Notes under the pieces: model-generated
What the model was told of the DNA's origin: nothing
Databases searched by the model: none
What the model saw: only the letters and a program-made list of their open reading frames with translations
Assembly (NCBI RefSeq): GCF_016236915.1
Contig: NZ_JAEHOK010000014.1
Location: 37,113 to 101,112, forward strand
DNA from: Salegentibacter maritimus
Lineage (GTDB): Bacteria > Bacteroidota > Bacteroidia > Flavobacteriales > Flavobacteriaceae
Direction: 5' to 3'
Length of the DNA: 64,000 nt
Part shown: one piece after another, positions 54,866 through 63,993 of the stretch
How the letters are laid out: each line of letters starts with the position of its first letter
How positions within the stretch are numbered: position 1 is the stretch's first letter
Made by a program: the position numbers and the translations under genes

Positions 54866-54934
54866 TTAATTTAATTCCTTTTATATTCAATTATTGTGTA
54901 ATTTGGTTTTCTACTAATCTAACCAAAATTTAGC

Positions 54935-55369
54935 ATGAGTTTTTTTAAAGATTTTAAGAAATTTATTCTCAAGGGCGATATTATAGCTCTTGCAACTGCA
55001 GTAGTGATAGGTGCTGCTTTTAATAAAATTGTCGCTTCTGTTGTGGCCGATGTTATTATGCCTATAATAGGTTTAATAACAGGTGGAACCGATTTTTCAC
55101 AGAAGTTTATCTCTTTAGACGGCGCTTCTTACAACAGCCTTGAAGCAGCAAAAGAAGCTGAAGCCGCTGTAATTACCTATGGAAATTTAATAGATACGAT
55201 CATTCACTTTTTAATTGTTGCCTTTTTTATATTTTTAGTACTGCGTGCCTACGAAAAGACCAAAAAAGAAAAAGAGGCTCCAAAGTTAGTAGAACCAAAA
55301 GGTCCCACCCAGGAAGATTTACTTACTCAAATTAGAGATGAGTTAAAAAAACAAAACAGTAGAACTTAA
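54935..55369 (+). CDS. mscL: Large-conductance mechanosensitive channel
   Basis: A 144-residue channel that opens on osmotic downshock. It begins [45 protein letters not shown], the conserved pore helix, and has a second membrane segment [20 protein letters not shown] near residue 88. The charged C-terminal helix bundle ends [12 protein letters not shown], as in the family. A terminator follows. Confidence 0.95.
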   Translation: MSFFKDFKKFILKGDIIALATAVVIGAAFNKIVASVVADVIMPIIGLITGGTDFSQKFISLDGASYNSLEAAKEAEAAVITYGNLIDTIIHFLIVAFFIFLVLRAYEKTKKEKEAPKLVEPKGPTQEDLLTQIRDELKKQNSRT

Positions 55370-55420
55370 GATACGAGTACCGCTATACTGCTCATATTAA
55401 AAATGTCGTAATTTAACTAA

Positions 55421-55450
55421 ACCCCACAGGAAACTGCGGGGTCTTTTTTT
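55421..55450 (+). terminator. Terminator after mscL
   Basis: ACCCCACAG pairs with CTGCGGGGT with one A-C mismatch across a GAAA-like loop, followed by a T7 run. Confidence 0.8.
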
Positions 55451-55577
55451 AACTAAAATCACAAATTAGTTTAAAAACAATAATTCTTTTCAATTTTAAG
55501 GACTGAAACTATGTAAGTTAAGCCAAGGATAATAAATTTGCGGCTTGTTTTAAGAACATATATTAAACAAAGAAGAT

Positions 55578-55617
55578 TTCCGCCAAAGTTTATGCTAGAC
55601 TTTGTCGAATTGCGGAA
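55578..55617. repeat. Hairpin element upstream of asd
   Basis: Two arms pair in register: TTCCGC/GCGGAA (55578-55583, 55612-55617) and CAAAGT/ACTTTG (55584-55589, 55599-55604). It ends about 20 bp before the asd ATG and so may lie in its leader. It resembles a class of flavobacterial dispersed hairpins. No good promoter is seen downstream of it. Confidence 0.6.
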
Positions 55618-55636
55618 ATGACAAAAAAATATAATT

Positions 55637-56626
55637 ATGAGAATTGCAGTGGTAGGTGCCACCGGAATGGTTGGCGAAATTATGCTAAAAGTATTAGCCG
55701 AAAGGGAATTTCCAATTACTGAATTATACCTGGTAGCTTCTGAAAGATCTGTAGGAAAAAAGATCAATTTTAAAGGAAAAGACTATGAAGTTATTGGTCT
55801 TCAAACTGCGGTAGATATTAAACCAGATATCGCCTTATTTTCTGCCGGGGGTGAAACTTCTTTAGAGTGGGCTCCAAAATTTGCCGAAAACGGAACAACG
55901 GTAGTAGATAATTCTTCGGCCTGGAGAATGGATGAAACCAAAAAACTGGTAATTCCCGAAATTAACGCTTCAGAATTAACAAAAGAAGACAAGATTATTG
56001 CCAACCCTAACTGTTCTACTATCCAGTTATTAATGGCATTAAAACCATTGCACGACGCTTTTAAAATTAAGCGAGTTATTGTCTCTACTTACCAGTCTAT
56101 AACCGGTACCGGCGTAAAAGCTGTAGAACAATTGGAAAACGAATATAAAAATGAAAAAGGGGAAATGGCCTACCCCTACCCTATTCATAAGAATGCTTTG
56201 CCACATTGTGATGTTTTCCAGGAAAACGGCTATACCAAAGAAGAGATGAAGCTTACCAAAGAAACCAAAAAGATTTTGGGAGACGAATCGGTATTGGTAA
56301 GTGCAACCGCGATTAGAATTCCTGTGGTTGGCGGGCATTCAGAATCTGTGAATATTGAATTTGAAAACGACTTTGAGGAAGCCGAAGTAAGAAAAATATT
56401 AAGTGAATTCCCGGGAGTAAGTGTACAGGACAATCCAGACACCAATACTTACCCAATGCCCATTTATGCTGAAGGCAAAGACGATGTTTTTGTAGGTAGG
56501 ATTCGTCGGGATTACTCGCAACCCAAAAGTTTAAATATGTGGATAGTAGCCGATAACCTTAGAAAAGGCGCCGCTACCAACACTATACAAATTGCCGAAT
56601 ACCTGGTTGAAAATAAATTGGTGTAA
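55637..56626 (+). CDS. asd: Aspartate-semialdehyde dehydrogenase
   Basis: A 329-residue NADPH enzyme reducing aspartyl phosphate to the semialdehyde for lysine, threonine and methionine synthesis. It opens IAVVGATGMVGEIML (nucleotide loop), has the catalytic Cys in ANPNCSTIQL near residue 126, and the substrate His in RIPVVGGHSESVN near 232. The length fits the Gram-positive-like short branch common in Bacteroidota. A terminator follows directly. Confidence 0.96.
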   Translation: MRIAVVGATGMVGEIMLKVLAEREFPITELYLVASERSVGKKINFKGKDYEVIGLQTAVDIKPDIALFSAGGETSLEWAPKFAENGTTVVDNSSAWRMDETKKLVIPEINASELTKEDKIIANPNCSTIQLLMALKPLHDAFKIKRVIVSTYQSITGTGVKAVEQLENEYKNEKGEMAYPYPIHKNALPHCDVFQENGYTKEEMKLTKETKKILGDESVLVSATAIRIPVVGGHSESVNIEFENDFEEAEVRKILSEFPGVSVQDNPDTNTYPMPIYAEGKDDVFVGRIRRDYSQPKSLNMWIVADNLRKGAATNTIQIAEYLVENKLV

Positions 56627-56653
56627 ATTTCGACTAATTTTGTTAAAAGAAAG

Positions 56654-56683
56654 AAACCGGCTTGTAATTATGGGCCGGTTTTC
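56654..56683 (+). terminator. Terminator of asd
   Basis: AAACCGGC pairs with GCCGGTTT across a 12-base loop and is followed by a short T-rich stretch. It overlaps the promoter of the next operon. Confidence 0.75.
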
Positions 56684-56691
56684 TACTTTTG
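56662..56691 (+). promoter_or_regulatory. Promoter of the putative metal-acquisition operon
   Basis: TTG (56662-56664), 19 bases, TACTTTTG (56684-56691): both boxes exact. The transcript would start about at 56697, next to the ATG at 56698, so the mRNA is leaderless or nearly so. The -33 box lies in the loop of the asd terminator. Confidence 0.7.
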
Positions 56692-56697
56692 CGACCA

Positions 56698-57018
56698 ATG
56701 AAACAAATTAGCGTACATATAAGCACTATTTTAGGTATAGTGATATTAGCAGCAAGCCTTCTGCCTGCCCTGCACGCGTTTCATCATGAAGTAAGCTCTG
56801 AAAGCAATTCAGCAATAAGTATAGAGTTTACCCAGGCATCTATAGATTGTGATGTATGTGATTTCCACATTTCCAATATTGATGCCCCCTCAATATTTAC
56901 TTACGAAATATATACTCCCCAAAAAGAAACGGTTTACGCTATCTCTTTAGCAGAAACAGTTAACCTTTTTCCTAACCGATTATTTTCCCTTAGGGCTCCT
57001 CCAGCTGTGATTAGCTAA
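56698..57018 (+). CDS. Small exported Cys/His protein, possible metal-binding
   Basis: A 106-residue protein with an N-terminal membrane or signal segment (STILGIVILAASLLPALHAF). The mature part has HAFHHE, then IDCDVCDFHISNI near residue 60 (CxxC plus His) and ends FSLRAPPAVIS. The Cys-x-x-Cys-x-x-His group could bind copper, zinc or heme. A protein at 59475 shares the C-[DN]-[FY]-H and LRxPP parts, so the two look like a family. An in-frame TTG at 56689 lies inside the promoter and is rejected. It is the first gene before a TonB receptor. Confidence 0.6.
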   Translation: MKQISVHISTILGIVILAASLLPALHAFHHEVSSESNSAISIEFTQASIDCDVCDFHISNIDAPSIFTYEIYTPQKETVYAISLAETVNLFPNRLFSLRAPPAVIS

Positions 57019-57099
57019 ATAATTTTTAAGCATAAAATCTAACTTTTTAAAAGTTGATTTTACTGTATTCTCTTTTTATTAATCACAGTATTTTTCTCT

Positions 57100-59475
57100 A
57101 TGAAACAATTACAATTTGTTTTATTGCTTTTTACCATTTTTCCTACAATTACTTTTTCCCAACAATTAAAATTAGAGGGAAGGGTTGTAAATGAACAGGA
57201 TGAAGCTCTTTTAGGAGCTCATATTCATATAAATAACCGGTTTGTCTTAGCCGGGGAAAATGGCAGTTACCGCATTGGTGCTTTAAAGGAAGGTGAGCAT
57301 CGTATCAACGTTTCATATATTGGTTTTAGAACTTTAGATACACTAATCTCACTGGCTGAAGATACTGTGGTTAATTTTAAACTAAAAGAAGATGCTGCCG
57401 CTTTAGAAGAAGTTTTTATAAATAGCCATGCGCGCAGAAGGTCTTCTGAAAATATCGAAAAAGTTAACAAAAAGTACCTCCAGGAACAATTTTCTGGCTC
57501 ACTGGCTACTAGCCTGGAACGCTTACCCGGCGTGAATGCTTCTGAAATTGGTGCAGGTGCATCTAAACCTATAATTCGCGGACTTGGGTTTAACCGTGTA
57601 GCGGTCACCGAAAACGGTATTAAACAGGAAGGCCAGCAATGGGGTGCCGACCATGGGCTGGAAATAGACGCATTCTCTGTAGAAGATATTGAAATTATAA
57701 AAGGTGTTGGTGCTATAGAACACGGTAGCGACGCCATTGGCGGAGTTATAAAAATAATTAATGATAGAGTGCCCGGGGAAGGGCTTTCAGGCGAAGTAAT
57801 TGGACTTACCAAAAGCGTGAACAATACTCTGACCGCTTCAACCAATTTGGCCTTAAGAAATAAGCGGTTTTTTTATAAAATTAAAGCCACCGGAAGTGAA
57901 TTTGGAGATTATTCGGTACCTACAGATACTATTGTATACTTAAACCGAAATGTCCCTATTTTTAATAATAGGCTAAAAAACACCGCAGGAAAAGAGGTTA
58001 ATTTATATGGACAGGTAGGTTATTTGGGAGAGCATTACAAAGGAAGCCTTAGCATTAGCAATGTTTATTTTAAATCTGGTTTTTTTCCTGGGGCTCATGG
58101 TATTCCTTCTACAAACAGGGTACAGGACGATGGGGACCAAAGAAATATCGAGTATCCGTTTCAACGGGTTAACCATCTAAAGCTTATCAATAAAAATGAA
58201 TGGTTCTTTCACAACTTCAAGCTAGAAGCTATCTTAGGTTTCCAAAATAACCACCGGCAGGAGTGGAGCCGGTTCCACACACATTATACCGGACAGCTAG
58301 CCCCTGCAGTTAATCCAGATTTAGAGCTCAATTTTGACCTTAACACTTATGACGCCCAGGTGAAATTTACTAAAGATTTTATTGAAAATCATACTACTTC
58401 TATTGGGGTTCAAACCCAGCTTCAGGATAATACTATTAGTGGTTACAATTTTTTACTCCCGGAATACGCTCGCGTTAACCAGGGAATTTATGCCACACAT
58501 TCTTACCAGGTTTCAAAAAACATCAATTTGAATGCAGGTGCAAGACTGGATCTTAGCAAGATTAAAATTGAAAGCTTTTACGATAGCAATTTATATGAAT
58601 ATTTAATTGGAAATGGAAGCACCACAACCACCGCTACAGATTATGCCACCCGTAGCGAACAAACAACCAGGAACTTCAGCAACGTAAATGTAATGGCCGG
58701 GGCGCTATTTAATTTCCACAAAAATTGGGATTTTTCTGTAAACACCGGTACCAGTTTTAGGCTACCTACGGCCATAGAGCTGGGCGCCAATGGTATTCAC
58801 CACGGTTCTTTTAGGCACGAGCGGGGCGATTCAAATTTAGACCCTGAAAAAGGCTATGTTTTAGATACAAAATTGAATTACCGTAAAAACGATTTAAAGG
58901 CTTCCCTAAGCCCTTATTTGTATTATTTTGAAAATTACATTTTTCTAAATCCCAGCGGACGATTTTCAATTTTACCACACGCCGGGCAAGTTTACCAATT
59001 CACTCAAAGTGAAGCACTATTAACCGGGGTAGAGTTAGATTTTTATACAGTTTTTGCAGAAAAGTGGCATACCCAATTCACTTTTGAATATTTATATAAC
59101 CGACAGGTAACCAGTGACAAATCCCGCAACTTCCCTTTACCTTTTACCCCGCCCGTAAATGGTTTTCTTGAAATAGGTTACGATTTTTCCCATAAGTCTA
59201 AAACATTTAAAAATACCGAAATTTTTGCCAATAGCAGTTTTGCCTTTCAACAGGAAAGGGTTGCGCAAAATGAAGAAATAACTCCCGGTTATCAGGTTTT
59301 TGGTGGTGGATTAAGAACTAATATCCAAATAGCAAACTTTAAAGCGGCCATAAACCTTCAGGCTAGCAATGTTTTTAATACTAAATATTTTAACCATACC
59401 AATTTTTACCGGGCCCTGGAAATCCCTGAAATGGGTAGAAACATCCAGTTAATGGTGAAGATACCCATCAAATAA
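57100..59475 (+). CDS. TonB-dependent receptor with carboxypeptidase-like N-terminal domain
   Basis: A 791-residue outer-membrane receptor. The signal peptide ends TITFSQ. Residues about 24-105 form a CarboxypepD_reg-like domain (LEGRVVNEQDEALLGAHIHI...). The plug follows with SLERLPGVNASEIGAGASKPIIRGLGFNRVAVTENGIKQEGQQWG and IKGVGAIEHGSDAIGGVIKI, and the rest is a 22-strand barrel ending in an aromatic-rich strand. The His-containing loops and the neighbours suggest import of a metal or metal chelate rather than a sugar; there is no SusD. The stop overlaps the next ATG by one base. Confidence 0.9.
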   Translation: MKQLQFVLLLFTIFPTITFSQQLKLEGRVVNEQDEALLGAHIHINNRFVLAGENGSYRIGALKEGEHRINVSYIGFRTLDTLISLAEDTVVNFKLKEDAAALEEVFINSHARRRSSENIEKVNKKYLQEQFSGSLATSLERLPGVNASEIGAGASKPIIRGLGFNRVAVTENGIKQEGQQWGADHGLEIDAFSVEDIEIIKGVGAIEHGSDAIGGVIKIINDRVPGEGLSGEVIGLTKSVNNTLTASTNLALRNKRFFYKIKATGSEFGDYSVPTDTIVYLNRNVPIFNNRLKNTAGKEVNLYGQVGYLGEHYKGSLSISNVYFKSGFFPGAHGIPSTNRVQDDGDQRNIEYPFQRVNHLKLINKNEWFFHNFKLEAILGFQNNHRQEWSRFHTHYTGQLAPAVNPDLELNFDLNTYDAQVKFTKDFIENHTTSIGVQTQLQDNTISGYNFLLPEYARVNQGIYATHSYQVSKNINLNAGARLDLSKIKIESFYDSNLYEYLIGNGSTTTTATDYATRSEQTTRNFSNVNVMAGALFNFHKNWDFSVNTGTSFRLPTAIELGANGIHHGSFRHERGDSNLDPEKGYVLDTKLNYRKNDLKASLSPYLYYFENYIFLNPSGRFSILPHAGQVYQFTQSEALLTGVELDFYTVFAEKWHTQFTFEYLYNRQVTSDKSRNFPLPFTPPVNGFLEIGYDFSHKSKTFKNTEIFANSSFAFQQERVAQNEEITPGYQVFGGGLRTNIQIANFKAAINLQASNVFNTKYFNHTNFYRALEIPEMGRNIQLMVKIPIK

Positions 59476-59819
59476 TGCAAAAGCTTAAAAAACATATCAG
59501 CATCTTTTTACTTGCCGTGTTTTTATTTCCGCAGGGAGTAAGTGCTATGCATTATTTTGTAGTAAAGCATCACTCCTACGATAATAGCAAGCTTGTTTTT
59601 ACGAAGTCAAATGAGTTTGAATATCATACTTGCAACTACCATCTAAATGGATTCTCTCCTTTAATCTTAAGCGAAGAAAAGTTAAAGAAATCGCACAAAA
59701 ACGAAACGCTAAGAAATCGTATAAAACACTGCTGCCTGGAAAATTATGTACAGCAACCTAATTTTAACTTTCTGCTACGTGGGCCACCTTTCAAAAGTAA
59801 TTTCCCGTATAAAAAATAA
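59475..59819 (+). CDS. Small exported His/Cys protein paired with the TonB receptor
   Basis: A 114-residue protein with a signal peptide (ISIFLLAVFLFPQGVSA). The mature part is rich in His and Cys: HYFVVKHH, EYHTCNYHLNGF near residue 50 and KHCCLEN near 92, then ends LLRGPPFKSNFPYKK. TCNYHLNG matches CDFHISN of the protein before the receptor, and LLRGPP matches SLRAPP. Likely a periplasmic or surface metal-binding partner of the receptor, to which it is translationally coupled. Family not recognised. Confidence 0.6.
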   Translation: MQKLKKHISIFLLAVFLFPQGVSAMHYFVVKHHSYDNSKLVFTKSNEFEYHTCNYHLNGFSPLILSEEKLKKSHKNETLRNRIKHCCLENYVQQPNFNFLLRGPPFKSNFPYKK

Positions 59820-59870
59820 AAACATAAAATTTCAATCTCGATATAGAGAAAAATATAAAAAAATTAAAAA

Positions 59871-60374
59871 ATGAAAACCAAATTAGTTTATTTATTTAGT
59901 ATTACCGCAACATTATTCCTGGCCTCTTGTAGTGAAGACGATGACAATGTAATAGACACAGAAGCTCCGGAAATTGTAATTTCAGATCCCGTAGACGGAG
60001 AAGAAATCGCCCCGGGAGGAGAAGTTCATTTTGATGCACTTTTAACCGATAATACAGAATTGGCTTCTTATAAGGTGGAAATTCACAATGCTTTTGACGG
60101 GCATACACACGCCATTGCAAAACAGGAAGGGCATAAGGATAATCCGTGGAGCTACAGTGAGGTTTTTGAAATAGAACCAGGACAAAAAAGCTTTGAAGCT
60201 CATCATCATATTCCAGTGCCTGCTGAAATTAATGGGGAGCATATTAGCGAAGGGCATTACCATTTTGGTTTATTTGTAACTGATGCTGCCGGGAACGAGT
60301 CGCAAGCCTTTCTTGAACTTCATATAGAAGGGGATCATGATGGTGATGGTAACGATCATGACCATGACCACTAA
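59871..60374 (+). CDS. DUF4625 His-rich lipoprotein
   Basis: A 167-residue protein. The lipoprotein signal ends FLASCSEDDD (Cys near residue 20). A single Ig-like DUF4625 domain follows (APEIVISDPVDGEEIAPGGEVHFDALLTDNTELASYKVEIHNAF). His clusters stand in DGHTHAIAKQEGHKD, FEAHHHIPV and EGHYHFGLF, and the C-terminus is GDHDGDGNDHDHDH. These suggest binding of zinc, copper or nickel at the cell surface. It closes the operon with the TonB receptor. A perfect 19-bp stem follows. Confidence 0.85.
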   Translation: MKTKLVYLFSITATLFLASCSEDDDNVIDTEAPEIVISDPVDGEEIAPGGEVHFDALLTDNTELASYKVEIHNAFDGHTHAIAKQEGHKDNPWSYSEVFEIEPGQKSFEAHHHIPVPAEINGEHISEGHYHFGLFVTDAAGNESQAFLELHIEGDHDGDGNDHDHDH

Positions 60375-60395
60375 TAGTTAAACTTTTAATTCTAC

Positions 60396-60433
60396 TAATG
60401 ATGGCCGTATTATTAATAATACGGCCATCATTA
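60396..60433 (+). terminator. Perfect 38-bp palindrome acting as terminator
   Basis: Two 19-base arms with no spacer, core GGCCGTATTATT/AATAATACGGCC, flanked by TAATGAT and ATCATTA. It sits 22 bp after the DUF4625 gene. The downstream T-run is weak, so it may also be a binding site or mRNA-stabilising hairpin. Confidence 0.65.
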
Positions 60434-60470
60434 ATTTATCAACTTTATAAAAATACATTCTAAAATTAAT

Positions 60471-60478
60471 TACATTTG
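60471..60478 (+). promoter_or_regulatory. -7 element of the prolyl oligopeptidase gene
   Basis: TACATTTG matches TAnnTTTG exactly and lies 25 bases before the ATG. No well-placed TTG is seen. Confidence 0.45.
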
Positions 60479-60503
60479 GCATTATCCTCATTAATAATAA
60501 TTT

Positions 60504-62660
60504 ATGAAAAAAACATTCTCCGGAATTTTTGCCCTTGCCGTCCTGGCTTCGTGCAACGATTCTAAATCAGAAAAAGAAATTACTTTGAACTATCCAGAAA
60601 CCAAGAAAGTAGATACGGTAACCGATTATTTTGGGACCGAAGTAAAAGACCCTTACCGCTGGCTGGAAGACGACCGAAGCGAAGAAACAGAAAAATGGGT
60701 AAAAGCCCAAAACGAGGTTACTTTTGATTATCTAAACAGTATTCCGTATAAAAAAGAACTCGAAGAACGTCTTTCTGAAATATGGAATTACGAAAAAATA
60801 GGGGCTCCCTTTAAGGAAGGTGATTATACTTATTTTTATAAAAATGACGGACTTCAAAACCAATATGTGGTTTATAGGAAAAAAGGTGATGATGGTGAAA
60901 CGGAAACCTTTCTTGATCCTAATAAATTTAGCGAAGACGGCACCACCTCCCTGGCCGGTTTAAGTTTCTCTAAAGACGGTAGCAAAGCAGCATACGCCAT
61001 TTCTGAAGGCGGTAGCGACTGGAGGAAAGTGATTGTAATAGATACCGAAAATAAAGAACGTATAGAAGACACGATCCAAAATGTAAAATTTAGTGGGATT
61101 TCCTGGAAAGGCAACGAAGGTTTTTACTATTCCAGCTACGAGAAACCCGAGGGTAGCGAGCTTTCGGCAAAAACAGATCAGCATAGGCTGTTTTATCATA
61201 AATTGGGAACCCCACAGAATGAAGATCAAATAATTTTTGGAGATTCAGAAGCACAAAAGCATCGTTATGTTAGTGGTAGTGTTTCAGAAGATGATCGCTT
61301 TTTATTTATCTCTGCCAGGAATTCTACTTCAGGAGGAAAACTTTTTATGAAAGATCTTTCTAAAGAAAACTCAGAATTAGTAAGCATTTTAGATCACGAA
61401 GATTCTGATACTTATGTTATAGAAAATGAAGGAAGTAAATTATTTATCGTTACTAATTTAGAAGCACCTAATCGTAAAGTTGTAACCGTAGACGCTACAA
61501 ATCCCGGTCCCGAAAACTGGGAAGATTTTATTCCTGAAACCAAAAATGTATTAAGCCCTTCTACCGGTGGAGGCTATTTTTTTGCCAGATATATGGTAGA
61601 CGCAGTTTCAGAAGTAAAACAATATGATTATAAAGGCGAATTGGTTCGCGAAGTTGAACTTCCGGGAGTTGGTTCTGCAGGTGGCTTTGGAACTAAAAAA
61701 GAAAATAAGGAATTGTATTATTCTTTCACCAATTATGTAACTCCGGGTACGATTTACAAATACAATATTGAAGAAGGGACTTCTGAGATTTATAATAAAC
61801 CAAATATAAAATTCAACCCCGAAGATTACGAAAGCAAACAGGTATTTTATACTTCAAAAGACGGAACAAAAGTTCCTATGATCATCACCCATAAAAAAGG
61901 CCTTGAGCTTAACGGTAAGAACCCAACAATACTTTATGGCTACGGAGGCTTTAATGTAAGTTTAACGCCCTCTTTTAATACCGCAAATGCGATTTGGATG
62001 GAACAAGGCGGCGTATATGCCGTGCCAAACCTTAGGGGTGGTGGCGAATATGGTAAAGAATGGCACGATGCCGGGATAAAATTGAAGAAACAAAATGTTT
62101 TTGACGATTTTATTGCAGCTGCCGAATACCTTATTGAAGAAAACTATACATCTAGCGATTACCTGGCCATTCGTGGAGGGTCTAACGGTGGACTTTTAGT
62201 AGGAGCTACCATGACCCAACGCCCAGATCTTATGCAAGTAGCCCTGCCGGCCGTTGGGGTGTTAGACATGTTACGTTACCATACCTTTACCGCCGGTGCG
62301 GGTTGGGCTTATGACTATGGAACATCTCAAGATAGCAAAGAGATGTTTGAGTATCTCTACAATTATTCACCAATTCATAATGTTGAAGAAGGAACAGAAT
62401 ATCCTGCTACTTTAATTACTACCGGAGATCATGACGACCGTGTGGTACCTGCGCACTCGTTTAAATTTGCTGCTGAATTGCAGGAAAAACAAGCCGGTAA
62501 TAACCCCACTTTAATAAGAATTGAAACCAAAGCCGGGCACGGAGCCGGAAAGCCTACCAGTATGATTATTGAAGAATATGCCGATATTTTTGGCTTTACA
62601 CTTTACAATATGGGCTTTGAGACTTTACCCAATAAAACTGAAGAAAACCTAAAAGGATAA
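60504..62660 (+). CDS. Prolyl oligopeptidase (S9A) lipoprotein
   Basis: A 718-residue serine peptidase cutting after proline in short peptides. The first 25 residues are a lipoprotein signal ([12 protein letters not shown]), so it acts in the periplasm or at the surface. The N-terminal propeller starts with [22 protein letters not shown], the family landmark. The catalytic domain has [14 protein letters not shown], the Ser in [14 protein letters not shown] near residue 557, the Asp in [13 protein letters not shown] near 640 and the His in KAGHGAGKP near 677. It is monocistronic. Confidence 0.96.
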   Translation: MKKTFSGIFALAVLASCNDSKSEKEITLNYPETKKVDTVTDYFGTEVKDPYRWLEDDRSEETEKWVKAQNEVTFDYLNSIPYKKELEERLSEIWNYEKIGAPFKEGDYTYFYKNDGLQNQYVVYRKKGDDGETETFLDPNKFSEDGTTSLAGLSFSKDGSKAAYAISEGGSDWRKVIVIDTENKERIEDTIQNVKFSGISWKGNEGFYYSSYEKPEGSELSAKTDQHRLFYHKLGTPQNEDQIIFGDSEAQKHRYVSGSVSEDDRFLFISARNSTSGGKLFMKDLSKENSELVSILDHEDSDTYVIENEGSKLFIVTNLEAPNRKVVTVDATNPGPENWEDFIPETKNVLSPSTGGGYFFARYMVDAVSEVKQYDYKGELVREVELPGVGSAGGFGTKKENKELYYSFTNYVTPGTIYKYNIEEGTSEIYNKPNIKFNPEDYESKQVFYTSKDGTKVPMIITHKKGLELNGKNPTILYGYGGFNVSLTPSFNTANAIWMEQGGVYAVPNLRGGGEYGKEWHDAGIKLKKQNVFDDFIAAAEYLIEENYTSSDYLAIRGGSNGGLLVGATMTQRPDLMQVALPAVGVLDMLRYHTFTAGAGWAYDYGTSQDSKEMFEYLYNYSPIHNVEEGTEYPATLITTGDHDDRVVPAHSFKFAAELQEKQAGNNPTLIRIETKAGHGAGKPTSMIIEEYADIFGFTLYNMGFETLPNKTEENLKG

Positions 62661-62682
62661 TTTATTTAGTATCTATTTTAAA

Positions 62683-62802
62683 GAAGCTGTTTGAAAAGGT
62701 TTTAAACCGTCATCTTGAATTTATTTCAAAGCCTGCCCCGATTCTTTATCGGGGATCTAGCGTATTGATAATTAAAAACATGTTAGAAGCTGAAACAAGT
62801 TC
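62683..62802 (+). repeat. Dispersed nested-palindrome repeat, family 1, copy C (interrupted)
   Basis: It matches copy A from the left: CCGTCATCTTGAATTTATTTC, then the central hairpin CCCCGAT/ATCGGGG (62736-62742, 62748-62754), then ATGTTAGAAGCTGAAAC. Homology stops after AAGTTC at 62802; copy A continues AGCTTGACG. The central stem differs from that of copy A on both arms and still pairs. The break marks the left end of the IS110 element. Confidence 0.85.
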
Positions 62803-62833
62803 CTTTAGACTTGCAAGAGTAAAATTTGTGTAA

Positions 62834-62990
62834 ATTAAGGATTAAAAAAGAGTAGGCTAACTATAACAAGTTCCAGTTAAAAGAGCTATATGCTGATTCA
62901 GTACCTACTCTTTCCCTAAATAGTAACTCAAATAGAAATTCGGGATTAAAAGCCCATTATTAAGGAATTGAGTCCTATTTAATTTAATCC
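62834..62990 (+). ncRNA. Candidate bridge RNA of the IS110 element
   Basis: First stem-loop: AAAGAGTAGG/CCTACTCTTT (62847-62856, 62904-62913). Its loop holds AACAAGTTCC (62865-62874), identical to the left flank and junction (62794-62803), and GCTGA (62892-62896), complementary to TCAGC expected on the right flank. Second stem-loop: AAATAG/CTATTT (62930-62935, 62975-62980) with inner AATTC/GAATT. It holds ATAGAAAT (62932-62939), identical to the right end (63990-63997), and AAGGA (62962-62966), complementary to TCCTT at the left end (62801-62805). This is the target-loop/donor-loop plan of IS621-type bridge RNAs. The ends are estimated. Confidence 0.6.
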
Positions 62991-63012
62991 ATTCATAACT
63001 AAAACCAAAATT

Positions 63013-63993
63013 ATGAAAAATTCATTGACTTTTGTAGGTATTGATATCAGTAAAAACACATTGGATATTTGTTCTATAAAAGGTGAGAAGAAACTGGCCA
63101 AACGTATTGATAACAACAAAAAAGCTATAAAAGTTTTTTTTAGTGGCTCAAAGCCACAAAGTTTAAAAGTCTGTATTGAGAATACGGGGCGATATGGCCG
63201 TAAGATTATTGAAGTCTTAACCTCTTTAAATATCGTTTTTTACGAAGTAAATCCTTTGCATTTACACAAAAGTATTGGACTCACCAGAGGAAAAGATGAT
63301 ATTATAGATGCCTTCCGTATTGCTAAATTCCTGGAAAAAAACCACACAGAACTCGAACCACATCAAAAACCAGAACCGGGAATAGAAAAGCTGAAAGCAC
63401 TTATATCCCATAGGAACCTGTTAATTAAGCAAAGAGCCCAACTCAAAGCAAAAAACAAAGAAAACCTACTGATTGCAGATCTTGACTTGCCGCAACTGGA
63501 AGAGCACGGAGCTGAACTTATTCAATTACTAACTGAAAAAATAAAACAAACCGACAAATCAATAATTGAGGTTATTGAGCACAATAGTGTATTGAAGCAC
63601 CAATACCATTTAATACGTGCTATTCCTGGAGTAGGTCCTATTTTATCGTGGAATATGTTGATTAAAACAAATGCATTTAAATCGATCACAAATCCTCGTA
63701 AATTTGCCTGTTATGCTGGAGTGGCGCCATTTTCAAAAAGTTCAGGAACTTCTGTTTTTGGTAGGGCATCGGTTTCTATCTATGCAGATAAAGGCATTAA
63801 GAAAATACTGCATTTAGCAGCCATGAGGGCGATCCAATTGCCTTCTGATTTAAAACAATATTACCATCGAAAGGTAAATGAAGGCAAAAACAAAATGAGC
63901 GTCTTAAATGCTGTAAGAAATAAGATCATTCATAGAATTTTTGCCATCATAAAAAATCAAAAAATATATAATAATAACTTGCAAGTGTCATAG
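63013..63993 (+). CDS. IS110-family transposase (recombinase)
   Basis: A 326-residue DEDD recombinase. The RuvC-like half has Asp11 in VGIDISKNTLD, Glu56 in CIENTGRYG and Asp96/Asp99 in TRGKDDIIDAFRIA. The C-terminal Tnp20 half has the helix-hairpin-helix AIPGVGPIL near residue 204 and CYAGVAPFSKSSGTS near 233-247, where a conserved Ser (likely Ser244) acts as nucleophile in the family. Full length and intact, so the element may be active. The stop lies inside the right end of the IS. The ATG at 63013 begins MKNSLTFVG. Confidence 0.95.
   Translation: MKNSLTFVGIDISKNTLDICSIKGEKKLAKRIDNNKKAIKVFFSGSKPQSLKVCIENTGRYGRKIIEVLTSLNIVFYEVNPLHLHKSIGLTRGKDDIIDAFRIAKFLEKNHTELEPHQKPEPGIEKLKALISHRNLLIKQRAQLKAKNKENLLIADLDLPQLEEHGAELIQLLTEKIKQTDKSIIEVIEHNSVLKHQYHLIRAIPGVGPILSWNMLIKTNAFKSITNPRKFACYAGVAPFSKSSGTSVFGRASVSIYADKGIKKILHLAAMRAIQLPSDLKQYYHRKVNEGKNKMSVLNAVRNKIIHRIFAIIKNQKIYNNNLQVS

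Noticed and set aside
56230..56445. Antisense ORFs inside asd and many similar reading frames elsewhere
   Set aside because: They are opposite-strand shadows of well-supported genes without their own domains, starts or spacing.
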